From positions 12,615 to 76,614 of the forward strand of contig CAVSRD010000009.1 of assembly GCA_963730315.1 (NCBI GenBank): a DNA stretch of 64,000 bases, written 5' to 3'. Below are positions 54,604 to 63,047 of this stretch, piece after piece. The notes under the pieces were generated by a model. The model was not told the origin of the DNA, did no database searches, and saw nothing but the letters and a program-made list of their open reading frames with translations. Positions within the stretch are counted from its first letter, which is position 1. Each line of letters starts with the position of its first letter. The position numbers and the translations under genes are program-made. Source of the DNA: VRUE01 sp963730315 (GTDB lineage Bacteria; Actinomycetota; Thermoleophilia; Solirubrobacterales; 70-9).

Positions 54604-55647
54604 GTGGCCTCGCCGCCCAACGCCGAGTCCCGTCCCAAGGGGGGGAGTCCGTGGGGCCTGGCGCTGAGGCGCCTGCGGCGCAACCGGATCGCGCTCGGCT
54701 CCCTCGGCCTGTTCGTCCTGATCGTCGCCTTTGCCCTCGCCGCGCCGCTGTGGGCCGACCGGGTCGCCCACACCGGCCCGAACGCAACCCACACGCTGGA
54801 GCGGATCACCATCGACGGGGAACGCCGCGACGTGGTCAGCCCCGACGGCACCCCGATCGGGCCGGTCTGGCTCGGGGCCGGCGGCAGGTTCTTTCTCGGC
54901 GCCGACGGGCGGCTCGGCCGCGACGAGATGGTGCGGCTGATGTACGGCGGGCGCACCTCGCTCTTCGTCAGCCTCGTGGCGGCGCTGATCACCACCCTGC
55001 TGGCGGTGTCGCTCGGCCTGCTCGCCGGCTACTTCCGAGGCCCAACCGACGCGGTCATCTCGCGCCTCCTGGACGTCATCTGGGCCTTTCCGGTCCTGCT
55101 GCTGGGCATCGCGCTGGGCACCGCGCTGGCGGTCGGCGGCCTGCAGATCGGCCCGCTCTCGCTGTCCAGCGGATCGATCTGGATCCCGATTCTGATCATC
55201 GGCTTCGTCTACACGCCCTACATGGCGCGGCCGATCCGCGGCGAGGTGCTGGTGCTGCGTGAGAAGGAGTTCGTCGAGGCTGCTGTCGCGCAGGGGGCGG
55301 GGGCGCTGCGCGTCATGCTCGGCGAGCTGCTGCCCAACCTCTGGTCGACGATCATCGTCTTCTTCACGCTCAACATCGCCAACAACATGCTGCTCGAGTC
55401 GGCGCTCTCCTTTCTCGGCGCCGGCGTGCAACCGCCCAACTCCTCGTGGGGGACGATGATCTCAACCGGGATCGGGCTGATCTACAGCGCACCGCTGCTG
55501 ACGATCATCCCCGGCACGATGATCCTCCTCACCGTGCTCTCGCTGAACGTCTTCGGCGACGGGCTGCGCGACGCGCTCGACCCCAGGTCCCGGGTGCGGC
55601 TCGAGGCGCACGCAGGCAGCTTCGAGCCCGAGGAGAAGTCGGCCTGA
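54604..55647 (+). CDS. ABC transporter permease (DppC/OppC type)
   Basis: 347 residues, GTG start. RLRRNRIALGSLGLFVLIV begins the N-terminal OppC domain; a longer than usual external loop (about 55-100) follows; the BPD_transp_1 core has EFVEAAVAQGAGALRVMLGELLPN, the EAA loop that contacts the ATPases. Pairs with the permease that follows. Its stop overlaps the next ATG (TGATG). Confidence 0.92.
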   Translation: MASPPNAESRPKGGSPWGLALRRLRRNRIALGSLGLFVLIVAFALAAPLWADRVAHTGPNATHTLERITIDGERRDVVSPDGTPIGPVWLGAGGRFFLGADGRLGRDEMVRLMYGGRTSLFVSLVAALITTLLAVSLGLLAGYFRGPTDAVISRLLDVIWAFPVLLLGIALGTALAVGGLQIGPLSLSSGSIWIPILIIGFVYTPYMARPIRGEVLVLREKEFVEAAVAQGAGALRVMLGELLPNLWSTIIVFFTLNIANNMLLESALSFLGAGVQPPNSSWGTMISTGIGLIYSAPLLTIIPGTMILLTVLSLNVFGDGLRDALDPRSRVRLEAHAGSFEPEEKSA

Positions 55648-56612
55648 TGGCCCGCTTCGCGGCACGCCGCCTGCTCGGGATGCTGCTCGTCCTGTTCGCC
55701 GTCACGGTGATCGTCTTCCTGATCTTCAACGTGATCCCGAGCTCCGACCCGGCCGCCCGGATCGCCGGTCAGAGGGGCGCCACGGACCCGCAGCTGATCG
55801 CCAACATCAACCGGGAATGGGGCTTCGACGAGTCGCTGCCGGTTCAGTACGGAAGGATGATGATGAAGGTCTTCGGCGGCGACCTTATCTCCTACACGAC
55901 CCGCCAAGGAGTCGACGAGCAGATCTGGGAGGGGGTCCCGGCCACCTTCTCGCTCTGCATCGGCGCCGCCGTGATCTGGTTGTCGCTCGGCGTCCTGTTC
56001 GGCTATCTGTCCGCGGTGCGAGCCGGTGGGCTCACCGATCGAGCGCTGACCATCCTCGCCTTGGTCGGGATCTCGATGCCGGTCTTCTGGCTCGCCGCGA
56101 TCTTCCTCTACTACCTGACCTTCAAGGTCGAACTGTTTCCATCGGGCGGCTACGTGCCACTGACCCAGAACCCGCTCGACTGGGCGTACCACCTGGTCCT
56201 CCCCTGGCTGACCCTGGCGGTCATCTTCGTCGGCTTCTACAGCCGCGTGCTGCGATCCAACATGCTCGACGCGATGAACGAAGACTACGTGCGGACCGCC
56301 CGCGCCAAGGGGCTGAGCGACCGCCAGGTGCGGACGCGGCATGTGCTGCGCAACTCGCTGATCCCGATCGTGACGCTGTTCGGGCTCGACTTCGGTGTCG
56401 CGATCGGCGGCGGCGCGATCCTCACCGAGTCGATCTTCAACCTCCAGGGGGTCGGCCAGTACGCGGCCGAAGCGATCGCAAACCTCGACCTGCCGCCGAT
56501 CATGGCCGTCACCATGTTCGCCGCCTTCTTCATCGTGCTCTTCAATGCCCTGGTGGACATAGCCTACGCCTGGCTCGACCCGCGGATCCGGCTGGAGGGA
56601 CCGGCCCGGTGA
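55647..56612 (+). CDS. ABC transporter permease (DppB/OppB type)
   Basis: 321 residues. ARRLLGMLLVLFAVTVIVFL and VIPSSDPAARIAG are the N-terminal OppB features; DYVRTARAKGLSDRQVRTRHVLRNSLIP is the EAA loop. Six membrane helices. The usual order is oppB before oppC; here it is reversed. ATG overlaps the previous stop, and its own stop overlaps the GTG of the ATPase gene. Confidence 0.93.
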   Translation: MARFAARRLLGMLLVLFAVTVIVFLIFNVIPSSDPAARIAGQRGATDPQLIANINREWGFDESLPVQYGRMMMKVFGGDLISYTTRQGVDEQIWEGVPATFSLCIGAAVIWLSLGVLFGYLSAVRAGGLTDRALTILALVGISMPVFWLAAIFLYYLTFKVELFPSGGYVPLTQNPLDWAYHLVLPWLTLAVIFVGFYSRVLRSNMLDAMNEDYVRTARAKGLSDRQVRTRHVLRNSLIPIVTLFGLDFGVAIGGGAILTESIFNLQGVGQYAAEAIANLDLPPIMAVTMFAAFFIVLFNALVDIAYAWLDPRIRLEGPAR

Positions 56613-57643
56613 ACGAGGCGCTGCTCGCCGTGCGCGGCCTGCGGGTCGACTTCGTCACCGAAGGCGGTCCGCTGCGGGCGGTCGACGGTGTCTCCTTCGA
56701 CCTCTCCCCCGGCGAGGTGCTGGCGATCGTCGGCGAGTCGGGCTCGGGCAAGAGCGTCACCGCGCAGACGATCCTCGGCCTAACCCGTTCGCCCAACGCG
56801 CGGATCGAGGGCACCGCGAGCCTGCGCGGCGAGGAGCTGCTGGCGGCGAGCGAAGCCGAACTGCGCAAGGTGCGCGGCGACCGAATCGCGATGGTCTTCC
56901 AGGATCCGCTCACCTCGCTCAACCCGGTCCGCCGGGTCGGCGACCAGATCGTCGAGGCGATCCGCGCCCACCGCGAGCGGATCGGCCGCAGGGAGGCCCG
57001 CAGGCTGACGGTGGAGATGCTCGACTCGGTCGGCATCCCCCAGCCCGAGCGGCGGGTCGACGACTACCCGCACGAGCTCTCGGGCGGGATGCGGCAGCGG
57101 GCGATGATCGCGATGGCGCTGGCGCTCGACCCCGAGGTGTTGATCGCCGACGAGCCGACCACCGCCCTCGACGTGACGATCCAGGCGCAGATCCTCGACC
57201 TTTTGCGGCGCCTCAACCGCGAGCGCGACCTGGCCACGGTGCTGATCAGCCACGACCTCGGCGTGGTGGCCGAAATCGCCGACCGGGTGCTGGTGATGTA
57301 CGCCGGGCGGGTGGTCGAGGAGGGAGCGCTGGACGAGATCTTCTACGACCCCCAGCACCCCTACACCTGGGGCCTGCTCGGCTCGCTCACCCGCCTCGAC
57401 CGCGACCGGCCCGAGCGGCTGCCGCAGATCCGCGGCGCGCCGCCGTCGCTGCTCGACCTGCCGGCCGGCTGCACCTTCCGCCCTCGCTGCCCGCACGCCT
57501 TCGGCCGCTGCACCGAGCTGCCCGACTTGGAGGCTCGCGGCGGTGAGGCGGCCGGTCATCGCGACCGCTGCTGGCTGACGCCCGGGGAGAAGCGGGAACG
57601 CCGCGCGGTCGGGGGGCGGATCGGGCTCGAGGAGGCGCGGTGA
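56609..57643 (+). CDS. ABC transporter ATP-binding protein (DppD/OppD type)
   Basis: 344 residues, GTG start overlapping the preceding stop. GESGSGKSV is Walker A, LSGGMRQRAMIAMAL the signature, LIADEPTTALDVTIQAQIL Walker B. The C-terminal oligopeptide-transporter motif has CTFRPRCPHAFGRC, where cysteines in OppD/DppD proteins bind an iron-sulfur cluster. Energises import together with the ATPase encoded next. Confidence 0.95.
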   Translation: MNEALLAVRGLRVDFVTEGGPLRAVDGVSFDLSPGEVLAIVGESGSGKSVTAQTILGLTRSPNARIEGTASLRGEELLAASEAELRKVRGDRIAMVFQDPLTSLNPVRRVGDQIVEAIRAHRERIGRREARRLTVEMLDSVGIPQPERRVDDYPHELSGGMRQRAMIAMALALDPEVLIADEPTTALDVTIQAQILDLLRRLNRERDLATVLISHDLGVVAEIADRVLVMYAGRVVEEGALDEIFYDPQHPYTWGLLGSLTRLDRDRPERLPQIRGAPPSLLDLPAGCTFRPRCPHAFGRCTELPDLEARGGEAAGHRDRCWLTPGEKRERRAVGGRIGLEEAR

Positions 57644-58503
57644 GCGCGGAGCGACCGAGCGCGCACGACGAACCGCTCCTGCAGGTCAGCGGCCTCGTCA
57701 AGCACTTCGCCGTCAAGCGTGGGCTGCTGATCGACCGCGAGGTCGACCGGGTCCGCGCCGTCGACGGAGTCGATCTCCGCGTCGCGCCGGGCGAGACGCT
57801 GGGTCTCGTGGGAGAGTCGGGCTGCGGCAAGTCGACCCTCTGCCGCACCGTGCTGCAACTGCTCAGGCCGACCGCCGGCTCGGTCCGCTTCGAGGGCCGC
57901 GAGATCGCCGGCCTCTCGCGACGCGAGATGCGGCCGCTGCGACCGCAGATGCAGATGATCTTCCAGGACCCCTACGCGTCGCTGAACCCGCGCAAGCGGG
58001 TCGGGCAGATCGTCGGCGACCCACTGCGGATCCAGCGGTCCGCCTCCGGAGCGGAGCTTCGCCGCCGCGCCCGCGAGCTGCTCGAGCGGGTGGGGCTCTC
58101 GAGCGCGGACGTCGACCGCTTCCCGCACGAGTTCTCGGGTGGCCAGCGGCAGCGGATCGGCATCGCCCGCGCGCTGGCGCCGCAGCCGAGGCTGATCGTC
58201 GCCGACGAGCCGGTCTCGGCCCTCGACGTCTCGATCCGCGCCCAGATCGTCAACCTGCTCGACGACCTCCAAGAAGAGTTCGGCCTCACCTACGTCTTCG
58301 TCGCCCACGACATCGGCATCGTCCGCCACGTCGCCGACCGGATCGCGGTCATGCACGAGGGCAGGATCGTCGAGGAGGGCCCGGCCGATCGAGTCTGCGA
58401 GCGGCCCTCCCACCCGTACACGAGGTCGCTGCTGGCGGCCGTTCCGATTCCCGACCCGCGCGAGAGCCGGGCGCGTCGGCGGACCGGTGACGCGAGATCG
58501 TGA
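57640..58503 (+). CDS. ABC transporter ATP-binding protein (DppF/OppF type)
   Basis: 287 residues, GTG start overlapping the previous stop. GESGCGKST is Walker A, FSGGQRQRIGIARAL the signature, VADEPVSALDVSIRAQIV Walker B, SHPYTRSLLAAVPIPDP the family end. Unlike its partner it lacks the Cys-rich C-terminal tail and stops soon after the oligopeptide motif. Its own stop overlaps the GTG of a DNA ligase gene, an odd neighbour for a transporter. Confidence 0.95.
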   Translation: MSAERPSAHDEPLLQVSGLVKHFAVKRGLLIDREVDRVRAVDGVDLRVAPGETLGLVGESGCGKSTLCRTVLQLLRPTAGSVRFEGREIAGLSRREMRPLRPQMQMIFQDPYASLNPRKRVGQIVGDPLRIQRSASGAELRRRARELLERVGLSSADVDRFPHEFSGGQRQRIGIARALAPQPRLIVADEPVSALDVSIRAQIVNLLDDLQEEFGLTYVFVAHDIGIVRHVADRIAVMHEGRIVEEGPADRVCERPSHPYTRSLLAAVPIPDPRESRARRRTGDARS

Positions 58504-59447
58504 GCCTGCCGCTCGCGCCGCCGCTCGCGCCGCAGCTGGCGCTGACCCGCAAATCGCTGCCGCGTGGCGAGGAGTGGGCGTACGAGCCGAAGCTCGACGG
58601 CTTCCGGGCGATCGTCTTCGTCGACGGGGACGACGCCTACGTGCAGTCGCGGGGCGGCAAGGCGCTGGCCCGCTACTTCCCCGAGCTGCGCTTCGCACCG
58701 GGGCGCTACGTGCTCGACGGCGAGCTGGTGATCCGCGACGCCGAGGGCAACCTCGAGTTCGACGCCCTGCAGAGCCGCATCCACCCCGCCGAGTCGCGGA
58801 TCGCGCTGCTGGCCAAGGAGATCCCGGCCGACTACGTCGCCTTCGACCTGCTCGCCGAGGGAGACGAGCCCCTGCTCGAGGCGCCGCTCGCCGAGCGCCG
58901 CGCCCGGCTGGAGGCGCTGGCCGAGCGAACGGGGGTCGAGCTGACCCCGCTGGTGCGCGATCCGGCGCAGGCCGAGCGCTGGCTGCTCACCACCGAGGGA
59001 ACGATGGCCAAGCAGCTCGACGCTCCCTACCTTCCGGGCAAGCGGCGCGGGATGGCGAAGGTGAAGCGGGAGCGCGAGCTCGACTGCGTGGTGCTCGGCT
59101 GGCGGCCGGGCAAGGAGGAGGGCACGGTGGGCTCACTGATCCTCGGCCTCTACGACGGCGGCGAGCTGCGCCCGGTCGGCCACATCTCCGGCTTCAGCGC
59201 CGAGACGAAGCGGGGGCTGCGCACGCTGCTCGAGCCGCTCGCGACGGGCGAGACCGGCACCGCCGAGCCGAGCCGCTGGACCGGCGGCCGCGACCTCGAG
59301 TGGGTGGCGCTGCGACCCGAGCTGGTCATAGAAGTCGGCTACGACCACGCCGCGGCGGGGCGAATCCGGCACGGGGCGCGGTTCCGGCGGTTCCGGGAGG
59401 ACAAAGATCCGCGCGAGTGCACGTTCGAGCTCTTGGACGAAGGGTGA
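58500..59447 (+). CDS. ATP-dependent DNA ligase (LigC-like, no extra domains)
   Basis: 315 residues, GTG start overlapping oppF-like stop. EPKLDGFRAIVF gives the nucleotidyl-transfer Lys at residue 31; LDGELVI, YVAFDLL, EGTMAKQLDAPYLPG and MAKVKRERELDCVVLGW are motifs III, IIIa, IV and V. The C-terminal OB fold ends the protein. It lacks polymerase and nuclease domains, so it matches the small LigC-type repair ligases of actinobacteria. The tight link to a peptide importer is unexplained; next comes a convergent radical SAM gene 8 bases away. Confidence 0.9.
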   Translation: MSLPLAPPLAPQLALTRKSLPRGEEWAYEPKLDGFRAIVFVDGDDAYVQSRGGKALARYFPELRFAPGRYVLDGELVIRDAEGNLEFDALQSRIHPAESRIALLAKEIPADYVAFDLLAEGDEPLLEAPLAERRARLEALAERTGVELTPLVRDPAQAERWLLTTEGTMAKQLDAPYLPGKRRGMAKVKRERELDCVVLGWRPGKEEGTVGSLILGLYDGGELRPVGHISGFSAETKRGLRTLLEPLATGETGTAEPSRWTGGRDLEWVALRPELVIEVGYDHAAAGRIRHGARFRRFREDKDPRECTFELLDEG

Positions 59448-59455
59448 GGAAAGGG

Positions 59456-60448
59456 TCAGAACAAGGGCTGCTGGTGTGGTTGGCCGGCGGGCCCTGTCGG
59501 GGCACCCGCCGCAGAGGCCGACCTCCGCTTCCCCCAGCCGCGAACGACGCGGCCGACGCGCGAGCGCTGCTCGGGGCGCAAGTAGGCCCTGCCCCTGGAG
59601 TAGAGCTGCTCGTAGCGGGGGATCAGGTCGGGGCGCTTGGCTTCCAGCCAGGCGAAGAAGACTTCGCGCACCTCGTCGCGGAGATGGAGGGCGACGCAGC
59701 CGAGGAAGGTGGCGCCCGCTTCGCGGGCCCGGTTGACGATCGGCTGGACCTGCTCGGGGTCGTCGTTGATGCCGGGCATCAGCGGGGCGATCAGGACGCC
59801 GGAGTCGATGCCCCGGCCGCGCAGCTCGGCCACCGCGTCGAGGCGGGCCAGCGGGCTGGGCGTGTGGGGCTCGGTGGCTCGCCAGACCGTCTCGTCGAGG
59901 GTGGGGACCGAGAGGTTGACCGAGATCGGGAGGCGCTTCGCCATCCGCTCGTAGAGGTCGATGTCGCGGAGCACCAGCGGCGACTTGGTCAGCACCGAGA
60001 CCGGCGTCTGCGCGCGGTCCAGCGCCGCAAGGATCTCCGGCATCAGCCGGTAGCGGCCCTCGACCCACTGGTAGGGGTCGGTGTTCGTCCCCAGCGCGAC
60101 CAGCTCCCGCTTCCAGCTGGGCCGCGCCAGCTCGGCTCGCAGCAGCTCCGGCACGTTGACCTTGACGACGATCTCCCGCTCGAAGTCCCGCCCCGCGTCG
60201 AGGCCCAAAAAGGTATGGGTCCTTCGAGCGAAGCAGTAGGAGCAGGCATGCGTGCATCCCCGATAGGGATTAATCGTCCAGTCGAAGCCGTAGCGGCCTC
60301 TCGGCACGCGGTTCAGCGCCGAGCGGGCGCGAACCTCGTGGAAGTTGACTCCCATCGCCTCCGGCGCGTCGAACGTCCGCACGACCGCCCCGTCGCCGAC
60401 TCCCGGCAACCGCAGGTCGTTCTCGACTCGCTGCTCGTCCCAGCGCAT
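59456..60448 (-). CDS. radical SAM protein (spore photoproduct lyase-like, Rv2578c group)
   Basis: 330 residues. GCTHACSYCFARR holds the C-x3-C-x2-C iron-sulfur motif (C65, C69, C72); TINPYRG just before and NTDPYQWVEGRYRLM after it are typical of this actinobacterial family, which resembles spore photoproduct lyase. SVNLSVPTLDETVWRATEP is the middle of the barrel. The substrate is not known; a link to DNA repair is suggested by the SOS box that covers its start. Two ATGs (60466, 60448) are in frame; I use the second, but with the box overlapping both, the first is also possible. Confidence 0.88.
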   Translation of the reverse strand: MRWDEQRVENDLRLPGVGDGAVVRTFDAPEAMGVNFHEVRARSALNRVPRGRYGFDWTINPYRGCTHACSYCFARRTHTFLGLDAGRDFEREIVVKVNVPELLRAELARPSWKRELVALGTNTDPYQWVEGRYRLMPEILAALDRAQTPVSVLTKSPLVLRDIDLYERMAKRLPISVNLSVPTLDETVWRATEPHTPSPLARLDAVAELRGRGIDSGVLIAPLMPGINDDPEQVQPIVNRAREAGATFLGCVALHLRDEVREVFFAWLEAKRPDLIPRYEQLYSRGRAYLRPEQRSRVGRVVRGWGKRRSASAAGAPTGPAGQPHQQPLF

Positions 60449-60468
60449 GCGAACAGATGTTCGCATGC
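60445..60468 (-). promoter_or_regulatory. candidate LexA (SOS) box over the radical SAM start
   Basis: GCATGCGAACA-GA-TGTTCGCATGC, a perfect inverted repeat with 11-base arms. Its core CGAACAGATGTTCG (60450-60463) matches the Gram-positive LexA consensus CGAAC-n4-GTTCG. It covers both possible start codons, so bound LexA would block a near-leaderless transcript. Confidence 0.7.
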
Positions 60469-60483
60469 AGGCCGGATGGGTCG

Positions 60484-60945
60484 CTACGGCAGGCGGCCCG
60501 AGATCGCGTAGCGGAGCACGTCGACCACCTGCTCGGCCGTCCGCGCGGTCGCCTGGGCAGCGCGGTCGACCTCCTTCAGCGCGTGGTCGATGTCGGTGTC
60601 GTGCAGGGTGACGATCGGCTTGCCAAGCGCGGCGGCGTAACCGGCGTCGAAGGCGGCGTTCCACTGGCGGTATTTGTCGCCGAAGCGGACGACAACGACG
60701 TCGGCAGCGCGGATCAGCGTCTGGGTGCGGATCGCGTTGACCCCGGCGCCCATGTGGTCGCGCCAGAAGGGGACCGGCTCGTCGCCCAGGGTGCCGACGC
60801 CGGCGTCATCGGAGGCGGCGTGGTCGGTGACCGGAGCCGAGAAGACGACGGGCAGGCCCACCTCGCGCGTCCCGGCCTCGATCCGCTCCCGCCAGTCGGA
60901 GTGGATCTCGCCGGACAGGTAGACGTTCCAGGTCCGGTCGCTCAC
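60484..60945 (-). CDS. ytoQ: YtoQ family protein
   Basis: 153 residues. WNVYLSGEIHSDWRERIEAG, VVFSAPVTDHAASDDAG, VNAIRTQTLIRAADVVVVRF and KYRQWNAAFDAGYAAALGKP match the Bacillus YtoQ family closely over the whole length. The fold is related to nucleoside 2-deoxyribosyltransferases, but the function is not established. The GTG start overlaps the stop of the dCTP-deaminase-like gene, which suggests a joint role in nucleotide metabolism or clean-up. Confidence 0.88.
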   Translation of the reverse strand: MSDRTWNVYLSGEIHSDWRERIEAGTREVGLPVVFSAPVTDHAASDDAGVGTLGDEPVPFWRDHMGAGVNAIRTQTLIRAADVVVVRFGDKYRQWNAAFDAGYAAALGKPIVTLHDTDIDHALKEVDRAAQATARTAEQVVDVLRYAISGRLP

Positions 60946-62117
60946 GAGCCGGCCTCCTCGAAGTGCTTGCTCAGCATCGTCACCTGGCCCTGGTAGCTCG
61001 AGCCCAGCTCTTCACCGTAGAGGCGCTCCGCAGGAGCGCCGGTCCGCTCCAGGGCCAGCTTGCAGACCGGCTGGCGGTGCTCGACCATGAAGGAGACGTC
61101 GCGAGCCCGCACCTCGAGCGCCGCACGGCTGCCCTGGCGGCCGCCGGCTGCGCTGTAGCCGAAGCCGGGGTCGAAGAAGCCGGCGTAGTGGGTGCGCAGC
61201 TCGCCGGCAGTCGGGTCGTAGGCCATCATCTCGGCGGCGATCTGCGGGGGGATGCAGACACCCTCGGCGGAGAGCAGCAGGTAGAAGATCTCCGGCTCGA
61301 GCACGATCCGCCCGCCCGGCTCCGGGTAGACCGGGTCCCAGTAGTCGGTCCAGCGGTAGGCGCGGACACGCGAGAGGTCGATCGGCAGGCTGTTCTTCCT
61401 CGCCCGATAGCCGACGATCCGGTCGCTCGGCCCGGACAGGTCGACGCTGAGGAACAAGCCGTCGGCGAGTGCCAGCTCAGAATCGCGCAGCGCGTGCGAA
61501 TCGAGGTAGAGGAGCGGAAACTCGGCCTGCAGGTCGCGGATCTCGCCGTCGCTCAACCGCACCTCGCCGCGAGCGAGGCGCAGCTGGTTGAGCGAGAGCC
61601 CGCTCTGCACCTGGATCGCAAAGGAGCGCGGCACGACCTCCAGGTAGAGCCTGCCCCGGTAGCCCGGACGGATCTCGTCGAAGCGATGGTGGCGGTCGGT
61701 CAGCACCCGGGTGAAGACGTCGAGCCGGCCGGTCGAGCTCTTCGGGTTGGCCTTCGCCCGCACGTCCTCGGGCAGCGCCAGTTCCTCGATCAGCGGCACC
61801 AGGTAGGGGCGGTCGCGCTCCAGTACCGCGCCGTCGCGCAGGTCGATCTTCTGGAAGGCGAGCCCCTTGATCTTCTCCTCGACGGTCGAGTCCACATCGG
61901 GCAGGAAGCTGCAGCGCAGCGCCCAGGCGAAGTCGCCGAGTCGCAGGTCGATGCTGGCCGGCTGGACCGCCTCGGGCCGAATCCGGTAGTCGCCGGAGCT
62001 GACCCATTCCGCCTCGATCGCCTCGCTCAGCGCCTGCGAGGGCAGCACGCCGGCGTCCACCGGGGGGGCCGCTGCGGCAGCGCCGGGAAGCTCGACCGTA
62101 TTTCCCGCCTCGCTCAT
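60942..62117 (-). CDS. tandem dCTP deaminase-like protein (DCD family, two domains)
   Basis: 391 residues made of two DCD/dUTPase-like halves. The first has QPASIDLRLGDFAW, ANPKSSTGRLDVFTR and RPGYRGRLYLEVVP with Ser, Arg and Glu where dCTP deaminase has its active site; the second has FFDPGFGY and RAALEVRARDVSFMVEHRQPVCKL. Single-domain Dcd is about 190 residues, so this is the fused, double-length form. It may deaminate a deoxycytidine nucleotide or act on a modified one. Overlaps ytoQ (GTGA). Confidence 0.85.
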   Translation of the reverse strand: MSEAGNTVELPGAAAAAPPVDAGVLPSQALSEAIEAEWVSSGDYRIRPEAVQPASIDLRLGDFAWALRCSFLPDVDSTVEEKIKGLAFQKIDLRDGAVLERDRPYLVPLIEELALPEDVRAKANPKSSTGRLDVFTRVLTDRHHRFDEIRPGYRGRLYLEVVPRSFAIQVQSGLSLNQLRLARGEVRLSDGEIRDLQAEFPLLYLDSHALRDSELALADGLFLSVDLSGPSDRIVGYRARKNSLPIDLSRVRAYRWTDYWDPVYPEPGGRIVLEPEIFYLLLSAEGVCIPPQIAAEMMAYDPTAGELRTHYAGFFDPGFGYSAAGGRQGSRAALEVRARDVSFMVEHRQPVCKLALERTGAPAERLYGEELGSSYQGQVTMLSKHFEEAGS

Positions 62118-62138
62118 CGCTCCTCGCTCATTGGGTCG

Positions 62139-62144
62139 AGATTA
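62139..62144 (-). promoter_or_regulatory. -10 box of the DCD-ytoQ operon
   Basis: TAATCT on the minus strand, 21 bases before the ATG at 62117, with GAGGAG as Shine-Dalgarno in between. This is a leadered promoter, in contrast to the leaderless ones. Confidence 0.5.
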
Positions 62145-62201
62145 TGCGGCGGCCTCGGCGGCGCCGAGGTACGGGGCGAGGGCGAACCCCGCGAAATCCG
62201 G

Positions 62202-62223
62202 AAAAAAAGCGCTCGAGCTGCGC
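62202..62223 (-). terminator. intrinsic terminator of the TetR gene
   Basis: On the minus strand GCGC-AGCTCGA-GCGC is followed by seven T (A-tract 62202-62208 on the plus strand). The stem is short but the U-tract is the clearest in the window. It lies 28 bases beyond the stop at 62252. Confidence 0.6.
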
Positions 62224-62251
62224 AGTGTCGCCCGCCAGGATGCGGCGCGGC

Positions 62252-62905
62252 CTACTTGTCCGCTCCCCCAACACCGGCCTCCCGATACGGCATCATCATG
62301 AACTCGGTCAGCTCGGGCAGCAGGTCCTCGGCCGCTTCTGTCTCGCCGCGGCGAATCTGCTGGTAGACGATCCAGGCGACCCCGCCGATCAACGTCTCGT
62401 CGATCGTCGCCGGCAACCCATAGCCCTGAGGAGCCCGCGCCCGCGCCATCTCGACGAACCCCTGCAGCGCCTCCTCGTAGCGCTTGGTGGTCGTCGATGT
62501 CGCCGAGAGCGCCTCGACCATGCACATCCGGGCCAGCGGCGGCTCCTCCGCAACGTAGCCGAGGAATGCGGCGAGGGCGGCTTCGACCCTTTCCCGCCAG
62601 TCGTCCCCGGCCTCGGCGCAACTCGCTTCGATCCGCTCAACCACGTCATCGCGCGCGGCGTCGAAGGCGTTCAGGAAGACCTCTTCCTTTCCCTCGAAGT
62701 TGTCGTACAGCGTCTTGCGCGCAACGCCGGCGCGCCTCACGATGTCGGAGATCTTCGTCGCTTCATAGCCCTGTTCGGCGCTCACCTCCGCGAGGGCGTC
62801 CATGATCCGGCGGCGCTTGTGCTGCGCGATGAACTCGCGGGGCAGGGCCGGTCGCGTCGACAGAGCCGGCTTCGCGTCAGCCCTCCCTTTGGCCCGTGAC
62901 GGCAT
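62252..62905 (-). CDS. TetR/AcrR family transcriptional regulator
   Basis: 217 residues. The HTH spans about 30-78: MDALAEVSAEQGYEATKISD and VRRAGVARKTLYDNFEGKEEVF. The C-terminal domain is a typical ligand-binding bundle. The ATG at 62905 is preferred over one 16 codons upstream, because TATCCT lies 7 bases before it. Target unknown; divergence from other genes is absent, as both neighbours lie on the same strand. Confidence 0.9.
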   Translation of the reverse strand: MPSRAKGRADAKPALSTRPALPREFIAQHKRRRIMDALAEVSAEQGYEATKISDIVRRAGVARKTLYDNFEGKEEVFLNAFDAARDDVVERIEASCAEAGDDWRERVEAALAAFLGYVAEEPPLARMCMVEALSATSTTTKRYEEALQGFVEMARARAPQGYGLPATIDETLIGGVAWIVYQQIRRGETEAAEDLLPELTEFMMMPYREAGVGGADK

Positions 62906-62912
62906 CTCGGCA

Positions 62913-62918
62913 AGGATA
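62913..62918 (-). promoter_or_regulatory. -10 box of the second TetR gene
   Basis: TATCCT on the minus strand, 7 bases before the ATG at 62905. TTCAAG about 10 bases further upstream may be part of the -35 region. Confidence 0.5.
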
Positions 62919-63047
62919 ACCCGACTTGAAGGAATTCTGCTGCACACCAGCACCTTTTGTGATGCCGTTGACCCGCTGATCTCGATTTCGGCAGAAACAG
63001 TGAAGTCTTCTGGAGCCGGACGGCGCCGCAGTGCGGCCCGGCGCGCC

